A DNA stretch of 64,000 nt from positions 682,001-746,000 of the forward strand of contig CP100465.1 of assembly GCA_024227995.1 (NCBI GenBank), in the 5' to 3' direction. Of this stretch, positions 54,003-61,059 are shown one piece after another (position 1 is the first letter of the stretch; every line of letters begins with the position of its first letter). Below the pieces are notes generated by a model. It searched no databases and had not been told where the DNA came from. It saw nothing but the letters and a program-made list of their open reading frames with translations. The position numbers and the translations under genes are program-made. This DNA comes from Halomicrococcus gelatinilyticus (GTDB lineage: Archaea > Halobacteriota > Halobacteria > Halobacteriales > Haladaptataceae).

Positions 54003-54137
54003 TCAGGGGCCGATTGCGGGACCGGCGAGCGCGTTCGTTCCGATGCTGGCTGCGAAGGTGCATCCGAGCGCCAGCGCGAACGCCAGGTTCGTTGCTTTCG
54101 GGCTACGCGATAGCCATTCGCCGAGTTTGTCTCGCAT
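54003..54137 (-). CDS. 44-residue single-TM protein, tail-to-tail with the CHAT-like gene
   Basis: The frame encodes 44 residues: a charged N-terminus MRDKLGEWLSRSPKATN, one hydrophobic segment LAFALALGCTFAA and a small C-terminal tail GTNALAGPAIGP. It ends one base after the CHAT-like gene's stop, on the opposite strand. From memory haloarchaea encode many 40-50-residue proteins of this shape (DUF7503-like). It may be a substrate, partner or inhibitor of the protease, but only location supports this. The ATG at 54137 lacks a strong ribosome-binding site; a GTATAG stretch precedes it. Confidence 0.6.
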   Translation of the reverse strand: MRDKLGEWLSRSPKATNLAFALALGCTFAASIGTNALAGPAIGP

Positions 54138-54474
54138 GGCAGGTTTCTATACACCACACCTACACTTCATTGTTGTGGACCGTTCACTCGAATATAATTG
54201 GTAAGAAGACGTTACTTCCGCATCGTTGCCACGTTCGGTCCGGTAATGGACGATGGTGGCGGCCCGTCCTGGCCTGGTCTCCGTCGTCAACGGTCCTCTG
54301 GGGTTCGCTCGCAACTTTCTGTAAAAGCACGAACCACGACCCTCGGTCAAGGCGCGATTATACGAAGGAGCCGATTGTAATTAGGCCATTGACTAATTGT
54401 TCATCCAACATAACCTATGATTTCCGTTGGTTTCGAGCGTTAAAATTAAATAGATGAATCTCGTCCGCGTTCAC
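54138..54474 (+). other. AT-rich gap between the CHAT module and tbsP
   Basis: These 337 bases have clearly lower GC than the rest. They contain TATA-like stretches on both strands (54190-54200 region, - strand, and 54440-54450, + strand) and no credible gene. The region probably holds the promoters of the 44-residue gene and of tbsP. Confidence 0.5.
54440..54450 (+). promoter_or_regulatory. TATA box of tbsP
   Basis: TTAAAATTAAA lies about 25-35 bases before the ATG at 54475 but only 4 bases before the ATG at 54454. It therefore selects 54475 as a leaderless start. Confidence 0.65.
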
Positions 54475-55299
54475 ATGGAAACAAAATCGAACCTTCTGAA
54501 TCAAAGCGTCAACGAGATTCTACGGACGGTGATAGACGAGGCACCGGAAGTCCTGCACGTCGTCAACCCGTCCCGGGACGTCATCGAGCAGCTCATCGAT
54601 GCCGCGACCGCGTACGAGGGCGACCTGCCGGAGATCAGGATGCTGGCCAACGAGTCCATCCTCAAGGACGTCATGGAGGACTTCATCATCGCCAGCAACG
54701 CGGCCGACCTCATCGACGCGGACGCGCTCCGGATGCGGACGACGGAGGAGCCGGCGGGCAACGAACTGCTCATCACTGACGACGTCGTCATGGCGCTCGT
54801 GACCGCGGGCGACAGCGTCGGCGGCCTGACGAGCGACGACGGCGAGTTCGTCGACGCGGCCAACGACGCCTACACGACGAACTGGGAGGAAGCGGACGAG
54901 TTCTCCCTGCGGACGCCGCCGCTCTCCCGCGTCCGGGACACGCTCCGCGAGGAGATCAGCGCGGACGCAGAGGACGACTTCAACAGCGTGCTCTCCTCGC
55001 TGGAGACCGCCCGCGGTGACGGCGACGGTCTCGACGAGGTGACCATCAGCCTGCTCGTCGCCGCGAAGAACGAGGCGCTGCTGTACGACATCAGCAAGTG
55101 GGGCGAGGACGTCGGCATCGCCAGCAAGGCGACGTTCTCCCGCACGAAGACGAAGCTCGAGGACATGGGCCTCATCGGTACCGAGAAGGTCCCCATCGAC
55201 GTCGGCCGCCCGCGCCTGCGCCTGAAGTTGGCCCACGACGAGCTGGAGAGCGCCGACGCCGACCAGCTCGCCGGCGTCGCCCAGAGCATCCTGCACTGA
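54475..55299 (+). CDS. tbsP: Transcriptional regulator TbsP (DUF5821 family)
   Basis: The 274-residue protein has an N-terminal regulatory domain (LLNQSVNEILRTVIDEAPEV, then LITDDVVMALVTAGDSVGGL) and a C-terminal winged HTH (LVAAKNEALLYDISKWGEDV, ATFSRTKTKLEDMGLIGTEK). This matches the haloarchaeal family that includes TbsP of Haloferax volcanii, found as a suppressor of trmB and acting with TrmB on gapII. TbsP assignment rests on family resemblance by eye. It is encoded about 4 kb from trmB here. Confidence 0.78.
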   Translation: METKSNLLNQSVNEILRTVIDEAPEVLHVVNPSRDVIEQLIDAATAYEGDLPEIRMLANESILKDVMEDFIIASNAADLIDADALRMRTTEEPAGNELLITDDVVMALVTAGDSVGGLTSDDGEFVDAANDAYTTNWEEADEFSLRTPPLSRVRDTLREEISADAEDDFNSVLSSLETARGDGDGLDEVTISLLVAAKNEALLYDISKWGEDVGIASKATFSRTKTKLEDMGLIGTEKVPIDVGRPRLRLKLAHDELESADADQLAGVAQSILH

Positions 55300-55385
55300 A
55301 TCTCGTTGCCGCTGTCGATTCTCGCCGTTTCTTCTCTCCGTAGCTATCCGCGTCGCTTTTGCCCCTGCCACGTCTCGGTCACCCC

Positions 55386-57119
55386 ATGAGCGAACGGCAG
55401 TTCGGCGTCGTCGGCGACGGACCCGCCGCAGCGGCCGTCCGGGCCGGGCTCTCGGACGTCGACGGTGCGGTCGAGCAGTGTAGCGCGACGGAACTGGACG
55501 CGACGGCGTTCGGCGTCGTCGTCGGCCACGTCGGCGACGACGCGTTCGCACGGGCGAACCGGTCGGTCGACGGGACGCCGTGGCTGGCGGTCGAACTGGG
55601 CGGCGTCGGCGGCCACGCGCTCCCGGAGGTCGACGCCGCCGTCTCCGGGTTCGGTCCAGGGACGGCGTGTTACGACTGCCTGGCCGTTCGGGTCGCGTCG
55701 ACCCTCGACGACGGGAACGCGAACGGCGACGGGGGGAGCGAAGCGGTCGACGACGCGACGGCGCGGTTCGCCGGGGCGCTCGCCGGGCGCGAGGCAGCCA
55801 CGCTGCTGTCCGGCGGCGAGTCGCCGGTTCTCGGCGGCGTCGTCGAGGTCCCCCACGCGGAGCGGACGCTGCTCCCGGTGCCGGCCTGTGACGCCTGCGG
55901 CGGCCAGCGCGACCGCACACTGTCCGTCGAGCACGCGTCCGCGACGCTCGACGAGTCGGTCGCGCGCGCCGAGCGCGCCCTGGACGACCGCGTCGGCGTC
56001 GTCCGGAACCTGGGCGAGGTGGCGTCGTTCCCGGTGCCGTACTACCTCGCGGAGAACGCCGACACGACGGGGTTCAGCGACGCGCGCGCGGCGGGCAAGG
56101 CCGCGGGTGTGGCCGCCGACTGGAACCGCGCGATGATGAAGGCGCTCGGCGAGGCGCTGGAGCGCTACTGCGCCGGCGTCTACGACGCCGCCGAGTTCGG
56201 GCGCGCACCCGCCGACGCGCTGGACGACGCCGTCGACCCGCGCGCGTTCGTCCGCCCGGACGACTGGGGCGACGCCGACGGCGCGGACGTCCCCTGGGTG
56301 TCGGGGCGTGACCTCGCCACCGGCGCGCTCGTCAACCTCCCCGCGGAGTTCGTCCACTTCCCGCCGCCGGAGTCGCGGTTCAAACCGCCCATCACGACGG
56401 GGCTGGGACTGGGGAACTCGACGGTCGAGGCGCTGCTGTCCGGCCTGTACGAGGTGGTCGAACGCGACGCGACGATGCTGTCGTGGTACTCGACGTTCGA
56501 CCCGCTCGGCCTCGCTGTCGACGACGACGGGTTCCGGACGCTGGAGAAGCGTGCGCGCGCGGAAGACCTCTCGGTGACCCCCTTGCTCGTGACCCAGGAC
56601 GTCGACGTTCCGGTGGTCGCGGTGGCGGTGCACCGCGAGGGCGACTGGCCCCGGTTCGCGGTGGGGTCCGGCGCGGACCTCGCCCCCGACGCCGCGGCGC
56701 GGTCGGCGCTCGCGGAGGCGCTGCAGAACTGGCTCGAACTGGAGATGATGGGGCGCGAGGAGGCGGCCGACGCGGAGGGTGCCATCGCGCGGTACGCCGA
56801 CTTCCCCGCGGCGGCCCGCGAGTTCGTCTCGCCGGCGACGACGGTGCCGAGCGACAGCGTGGGTCCCGACGTGGTCCCCGACGGCGAGGCGGAACTCGAC
56901 GCGGTCGTCGCCCGGGCGAGCGACGCGTTCGACGTCTACGCCGCCCGCCTCACCACGCGCGACGTCGCCCAGCTCGGCTTTGAGGCCGTCCGCGTGCTCG
57001 CGCCCGCCGCCCAGCCGCTGTTCACCGGCGACCCCTTCTTCGGCGACCGCGCGCGGTCCGTCCCGGCGGAGCTCGGGTTCGAACCCCGACCGGACCGCGA
57101 ACTCCACCCCTACCCCTGA
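55386..57119 (+). CDS. YcaO family protein fused to a four-Cys leader-binding-like domain
   Basis: The 577-residue protein has an N-terminal domain with CYDC (Cys95, Cys98) and CDAC (Cys168, Cys171), the four-Cys zinc site seen in TOMM cyclodehydratase partner domains. The YcaO domain follows, with KALGEALERYCAGVYDAAEF and GLGNSTVEALLSGLYEVVER as ATP-binding motifs. The C-terminus ends HPYP, recalling the proline-rich tail of azoline-forming YcaO enzymes. YcaO proteins activate backbone amides with ATP to make azolines or thioamides. No dehydrogenase, TfuA or obvious precursor is next to it. Substrate is unknown. Confidence 0.85.
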   Translation: MSERQFGVVGDGPAAAAVRAGLSDVDGAVEQCSATELDATAFGVVVGHVGDDAFARANRSVDGTPWLAVELGGVGGHALPEVDAAVSGFGPGTACYDCLAVRVASTLDDGNANGDGGSEAVDDATARFAGALAGREAATLLSGGESPVLGGVVEVPHAERTLLPVPACDACGGQRDRTLSVEHASATLDESVARAERALDDRVGVVRNLGEVASFPVPYYLAENADTTGFSDARAAGKAAGVAADWNRAMMKALGEALERYCAGVYDAAEFGRAPADALDDAVDPRAFVRPDDWGDADGADVPWVSGRDLATGALVNLPAEFVHFPPPESRFKPPITTGLGLGNSTVEALLSGLYEVVERDATMLSWYSTFDPLGLAVDDDGFRTLEKRARAEDLSVTPLLVTQDVDVPVVAVAVHREGDWPRFAVGSGADLAPDAAARSALAEALQNWLELEMMGREEAADAEGAIARYADFPAAAREFVSPATTVPSDSVGPDVVPDGEAELDAVVARASDAFDVYAARLTTRDVAQLGFEAVRVLAPAAQPLFTGDPFFGDRARSVPAELGFEPRPDRELHPYP

Positions 57120-57208
57120 CGCGGAGGAGTCGCGATGGCTCGGCACGGCCCGCCGACCGCGCGAATTATTTCCATGTCAAAGACACCCAGAGACTTATGT
57201 CACGACGG

Positions 57209-57225
57209 CACGTACCTCGTACGTG
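57209..57225. promoter_or_regulatory. Inverted repeat CACGTAC-CTC-GTACGTG upstream of the zinc-ribbon gene
   Basis: Two exact 7-base arms are separated by CTC. The site lies 57 bases before the ATG at 57282 and downstream of an AATTATTT element (about 57161-57168) that could be the TATA box. It could be an operator or a leader hairpin. Confidence 0.5.
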
Positions 57226-57281
57226 ACCGTGCACAGAACGACAACCACGAATCGCTTCCGTCACCGGTCCGGTGGAACCTC

Positions 57282-57452
57282 ATGACGACCGAGTTCGAAC
57301 TGGACTGTACGAACTGTGGGACGCGACTCGCCCGACGGACCGTCCAGGGGGAACAGGTCGGACTTCCCGAGACCGCGGACCTCGAAATCGCGGAGTGTCC
57401 GAACTGCGGCGGTCGCTACTTCCCGGAGTCGACGCTCGAGCGCCTCGACTAG
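57282..57452 (+). CDS. 56-residue zinc-ribbon protein
   Basis: The product has [11 protein letters not shown] and CPNCGGRYF, two CxxC pairs that should bind one zinc, with an acidic connecting loop. It resembles the N-terminal zinc finger of MqsA/YgiT-like proteins, but the HTH part is absent. The ATG at 57282 is nearest the conserved part; in-frame starts upstream cross the inverted repeat. It overlaps the DUF63 gene end by four bases on the other strand. Confidence 0.72.
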   Translation: MTTEFELDCTNCGTRLARRTVQGEQVGLPETADLEIAECPNCGGRYFPESTLERLD

Positions 57453-58582
57453 ACGCCGAACGTCGCCCTGAGCATGTCCCGGCTTCCCGGACCGAGGCCG
57501 ACCGCGAGTATCGCGATGAGTAGCAGTATCGCGTAGCGGGGGCTCTCGTCGAATATCTGCTCGTCGAACACCCAGACGACGGCGACGGCCGCGAGTATCT
57601 TGACGAACAGGAACGGCCACGCCGTGCCGACGACGGCGGTCACCGACTCGGGGAGGACGGTCGATGTGGCCGAGACGATGGCGCGGTTGACCGGGTGCTT
57701 CGCGCCGTACTGGCCCGCGAGACCGAGCGCCCCTGCCCAGTCCAGCACCGCAACGTTGGCGACCCCGTCGACGGCGTGGCCCCAGATGACGACCGCGCCG
57801 ATGGTGCCCGTCCCCCGGTTGATATCCGGGGCGAACTCGCCGATGGCCCACCACGTCGCCGCCGTCACCAGCGTCGCGCCGACGAGCACGACGACCAGGA
57901 CGAGCGGGTGGAAGCCGACGGCCTCGGTGCCGACCGCCAGCGACGCGAGGTACCCGAGCGTGGCGACCAGCGCGACGGTCCCGGCTCCGAAGAGTGGGGA
58001 CTCGTAGCGCTCGACGACGCCGCGGCGAGCGAGGGCGACGCTGCCGACGAGCGCAGCGAGCGTCACGAAGAAGACGGTGAAGTAGATGATCGGGCTGATG
58101 ATGAGCGTGTTCCACGGGTACCTGATGGCGATGTCGACGCCGGTCAGTCCCGTGTCGAGTGCGTCCTCCACGACGCGGAGGGCGCCGCCGAACAGCATGA
58201 ACGGGAACAGCGCGAAGAAGAGACTCCGCTCGCGACCGACGTCCAGTCGGCGCAGCAGGAAGACCAGTCCGACCAGCGCGACGATGAGCGTGACCGCGTA
58301 GCCGACCTCCGAGACCAGCGTGTACCCCGGGACCGCGACCGGTTCGGGTGCGGTGGCGCAGGCGCCGGCGTCGTAGACGAACTCCGTGCCGCCGTCGGCG
58401 CGGACCGCACACTCGGCTCCCTTGGCGTCGGCGACGACCGGCCCCCAGAAGTAGTGCCAGATGAAGCCGTCGTACACCTGTTTCGGGAACGCGAGGACGC
58501 CGCCGACGAGGGCGACGAGGGCGGCGGCGACGACGCCGATCCACGCGCGCTCGGTGTCGATGCGCTCGCTTGCCGTATCCAT
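57449..58582 (-). CDS. DUF63 family polytopic membrane protein
   Basis: The 377-residue protein has about nine hydrophobic segments and the archaeal DUF63 motifs [38 protein letters not shown] and [16 protein letters not shown]. The family is widespread in Euryarchaeota and has no known function. Charged residues inside membrane segments (WNT..SPIIY, EDA) suggest transport or catalysis. It is transcribed alone. Confidence 0.9.
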   Translation of the reverse strand: MDTASERIDTERAWIGVVAAALVALVGGVLAFPKQVYDGFIWHYFWGPVVADAKGAECAVRADGGTEFVYDAGACATAPEPVAVPGYTLVSEVGYAVTLIVALVGLVFLLRRLDVGRERSLFFALFPFMLFGGALRVVEDALDTGLTGVDIAIRYPWNTLIISPIIYFTVFFVTLAALVGSVALARRGVVERYESPLFGAGTVALVATLGYLASLAVGTEAVGFHPLVLVVVLVGATLVTAATWWAIGEFAPDINRGTGTIGAVVIWGHAVDGVANVAVLDWAGALGLAGQYGAKHPVNRAIVSATSTVLPESVTAVVGTAWPFLFVKILAAVAVVWVFDEQIFDESPRYAILLLIAILAVGLGPGSRDMLRATFGV

Positions 58583-58649
58583 GTCCGTGTCACCGAAGCG
58601 AGCGGGTTTCAGCGTTCCGGTCTCTCAATCCCCGGCCGGTTCCGGTGGT

Positions 58650-59117
58650 TCAGTTCTCGGCCGCCGCGTCGAGCGGGAGCTCCTCGCTCTCGAACGGCGT
58701 CCCGAGCACGACCATCGTCTGCGAGCGAGAGAACCCGTCCATCTGGGCGATGTTCTCGAACATCAGCTCACGGAGTTCGTCGGCGTCCTCGGCGTAGAGC
58801 CGCATCAGCACGTCCCACGACCCGGTCGTGAGGTGGACCTCCTGGACGCCGTCGATGCTCTCCAGGCGTTCGAGCGTGTCCTTCTCGCGGCCCTGCTCGA
58901 CGCGGAGGCCGACGAACGCCGAGATGCCGAGCCCGACCTCCTTGGGGTCGACCTTCGCGTGGTAGCCGGTGATGACGCCCGCCTCCTCCATCCGGTTGAC
59001 GCGGTCGTGGACCGTCGCACTGGACATGTCTATCTGGCGAGCGATCTCGCTGAACGGCGTCCGTGCGTCCGACTGGAGCGCCTCGAGGATGGCGCGGTCC
59101 GTGTCATCCAGCTTCAT
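58650..59117 (-). CDS. Lrp/AsnC family transcription regulator
   Basis: The 155-residue protein has an N-terminal HTH (DDTDRAILEALQSDARTPFS, then MSSATVHDRVNRMEEAGVIT) and a C-terminal RAM effector domain (SAFVGLRVEQGREK, VQEVHLTTGSWDVLMRLY). It binds amino acids or related ligands and controls metabolic genes. GTATTTATC about 25 bases upstream fits a leaderless start at 59117. A glutamine synthetase gene, a common neighbour, is not in the window. Confidence 0.92.
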   Translation of the reverse strand: MKLDDTDRAILEALQSDARTPFSEIARQIDMSSATVHDRVNRMEEAGVITGYHAKVDPKEVGLGISAFVGLRVEQGREKDTLERLESIDGVQEVHLTTGSWDVLMRLYAEDADELRELMFENIAQMDGFSRSQTMVVLGTPFESEELPLDAAAEN

Positions 59118-59198
59118 AGGCTACCGTGTCGACCCAGCGATAAATACTCTTACACATACGGCGGCGCTCGACGCACGTCCACGCCGCGCAAACGACCG

Positions 59199-59993
59199 CT
59201 ACGACTCGGCCTCGCGCGCAGCGGCGAGGACCGCCTCGTGCGCGCGACCGTTCGAGGCCACGAGCCCCCGGCTGCCGACCGTCCACCGGTCGCCGTGGAC
59301 GTCCGTCACCGTCCCACCCGCCTGCCGGACCAGGTGGACGCCGGCGACGCTGTCCCAGGGGTGCGGGGCGACGTTGGTCACCGCGCCCTCCAGCGCGCCG
59401 CTGGCGACCATCGAGAGGGTGAGCTGCGCGCAGCCGAGGCGGCGCATGTCGTCGAAGCGCTCGACGATGCCCCGTGCCGTGGCGGCGTACTCCTCGCGCC
59501 GGTCGAACCCCCACCACATGGTCGGGGCGACCGAGAACGTCTCCGGGTCCGCCCGCTCGCTGACCGACAGCGGCTCGCCGTTCAGGAACGCGCCGTCCTG
59601 GCGAGCGACGTACGCGTCGCCGAGCGCGGGCGCGACGTTCGCCGCCGCCACCGGTTCGCCGTCCCGGACGGCGGCGACGCTCGTCAACCACAGCGGCGTC
59701 CCGCGGACGAAGTTGGCCGTCCCGTCGATGGGGTCGACGACCCACGCGTCCCCCGTCTCGGGCACCGTCTTCAGTTCGTCCTCCTCCTCGCCGACGACGG
59801 CGTCGTCGGGGTACTCCTCGCGGAGGAGTTCGACGACCCGTCGCTGGGTCGCGCGGTCGGCCTCCGTCACGACGTCGGTCTTCCCGTCCTTCGTCTCCAC
59901 GTCGATTCCCGAACGGAACTCCGCGACGGCGACCTCGCTCCCCGCCGTCGCCGCCCGCTTCGCGAGGGCCACGCGCGCGTCGATGTCGTTCAC
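59199..59993 (-). CDS. Inositol monophosphatase family phosphatase
   Basis: The 264-residue protein has VVGEEEDE, the metal-binding WVVDPIDGTANFVRG and the C-terminal PWDSVAGVHLVRQAGGTVTD. Archaeal members dephosphorylate inositol monophosphate and fructose-1,6-bisphosphate. The frame begins with a GTG at 59993, near the expected start of the family; an upstream in-frame extension is a shadow. Confidence 0.92.
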   Translation of the reverse strand: MNDIDARVALAKRAATAGSEVAVAEFRSGIDVETKDGKTDVVTEADRATQRRVVELLREEYPDDAVVGEEEDELKTVPETGDAWVVDPIDGTANFVRGTPLWLTSVAAVRDGEPVAAANVAPALGDAYVARQDGAFLNGEPLSVSERADPETFSVAPTMWWGFDRREEYAATARGIVERFDDMRRLGCAQLTLSMVASGALEGAVTNVAPHPWDSVAGVHLVRQAGGTVTDVHGDRWTVGSRGLVASNGRAHEAVLAAAREAES

Positions 59994-60357
59994 GTGCGTT
60001 GTCGTCGCGGAGCGACAGAAAAGGAGTGTCGGTTTCGCGGTCGGTAACGGGGCCTGGAAAGGAACCCACAGCGGCGTCCGCCGCTCGACGCCGGATCGGC
60101 CGTCGGTGCTGCGCGGCGGACGTCGGGACCCGTCGCAGCGGTCGCGTCCGTCATCCAGCAGTCGCGACGAAACCGCCCGTTGCGGCGCGAAACCGATGGT
60201 TACGCGGCCGCCATCGGGCCTTGCGAGCCTCTCGCTCGACAGAGAATCGCATATAGCGACCGAGTCGAAATACTTTTTCACATCCGAGTTAAAATCCTGG
60301 GTAAGCAGTCGTCCCCCGCCACCCCCGCGCGGGGAACTGCACTGGAAGTGATCAATA
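59994..60357 (+). other. Gap upstream of a small membrane-protein gene
   Basis: These 364 bases have no convincing gene. Two AT-rich stretches, AAATACTTTTT near 60267-60277 and GTTAAAATCC near 60288-60297, are plausible promoter boxes for the 60358 gene, which would then have a leader of some 35-60 bases. The left part is GC-rich and featureless. Confidence 0.45.
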
Positions 60358-60648
60358 ATGTGGCAAGACTTCGTGTTCCTCGGTGGAAGCGTCATCATAA
60401 TGCTCTCGCTCGTCCCCACCCTCCGGGACGAGAACGCAAGCGTCCCGTTGCGGACCAGTCTCCCCTCCGTGGTCGTCCTGTTCGCACAGACCATCGCGTT
60501 CGCGACCATCGGACTGACGGCGTCGGCACTCGGCACGGGGATGGGCGTCGTCCTCTGGTCGCTCATCGCCAAGTGGAAGTCGCCGAACCACGAGCGCATC
60601 TTCGACCGCTCGTTCGGCCGCTACGTCTCGACCATCATCCCCCGGTAA
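60358..60648 (+). CDS. Small two-TM membrane protein
   Basis: The 96-residue protein has two hydrophobic segments (about residues 5-21 and 36-66) and a basic C-terminal tail ending RYVSTIIPR. It looks like a conserved haloarchaeal protein but I know no function for it. It is transcribed alone before tRNA-Leu. Confidence 0.72.
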   Translation: MWQDFVFLGGSVIIMLSLVPTLRDENASVPLRTSLPSVVVLFAQTIAFATIGLTASALGTGMGVVLWSLIAKWKSPNHERIFDRSFGRYVSTIIPR

Positions 60649-60735
60649 TCACCCGCTTTTCCTGCGCCGTACGGACGATACACGCCGACGAGTGACCGAC
60701 AGTCCGCCGTGCGTGCCGACCCATTCCGCAGGGCG

Positions 60736-60741
60736 TTTATA
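60736..60741 (+). promoter_or_regulatory. TATA box of tRNA-Leu
   Basis: TTTATA lies 41 bases before the first base of the mature tRNA, which leaves about 15 bases of 5' leader for RNase P. Confidence 0.55.
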
Positions 60742-60781
60742 CGACGGACGAGCATACTCGAAACGCGACAGTGCAACCCGT

Positions 60782-60865
60782 GCGAGGGTAGCCAAGCCTG
60801 GAAACGGCGGCGGACTCAAGATCCGCTCCCGTAGGGGTCCAAGGGTTCAAATCCCTTCCCTCGCA
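60782..60865 (+). tRNA. tRNA-Leu (anticodon CAA)
   Basis: The acceptor stem pairs GCGAGGG (60782-60788) with CCCTCGC (60858-60864), followed by discriminator A. The anticodon stem GCGGA/TCCGC encloses the loop CTCAAGA with anticodon CAA. The long variable arm typical of tRNA-Leu and a normal GGGTTCAAATCCC T-arm are present. No intron is seen. CCA is not encoded. Confidence 0.96.
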
Positions 60866-60866
60866 C
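60845..60866 (+). repeat. att-like core at the 3' end of tRNA-Leu (copy 1)
   Basis: GTTCAAATCCCTTCCCTCGC plus AC forms the T-loop to acceptor end of the tRNA gene. An exact copy occurs exactly 100 bp downstream. Integrases of archaeal elements use such tRNA 3' ends as attachment sites. Confidence 0.7.
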
Positions 60867-60944
60867 GTCTGCGCGTGAACGAACGTGAACGCGCGGCTGC
60901 ACACGAAGGGGTTCGAACGAGGCCAGACACCCCGTCTGGACGTT

Positions 60945-60966
60945 GTTCAAATCCCTTCCCTCGCAC
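60945..60966 (+). repeat. att-like core, duplicated copy 2
   Basis: This is an exact 22-base copy of the 3' end of tRNA-Leu (60845-60866). The sequences on both sides differ, so it is not a whole-gene duplication. It looks like the far attachment site of an element that has been lost or shrunk. A CCAGAC/GTCTGG hairpin (60923-60939) lies just before it. Confidence 0.7.
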
Positions 60967-60994
60967 TGGTGGCCCTCGCGGGCCGCGACAGTGC

Positions 60995-61015
60995 GGCAAG
61001 ACGGAGCGTCTTGCC
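60995..61015. terminator. Hairpin GGCAAGAC/GTCTTGCC
   Basis: Two perfect 8-base arms are separated by GGAGC. It lies between the second att-like copy and the 3' end of the beta-helix gene on the other strand. It may be a terminator or part of the att remnant. Confidence 0.4.
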
Positions 61016-61059
61016 CTCGCAAAACTTCTCACGACGTCGATCCGAGAGTCGCGCGACCG

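Noticed and set aside
60816..61022. - strand frames across tRNA-Leu and the att-like copies
   Set aside because: These frames come from the tRNA sequence itself and give the familiar false GFEPL-type peptides.
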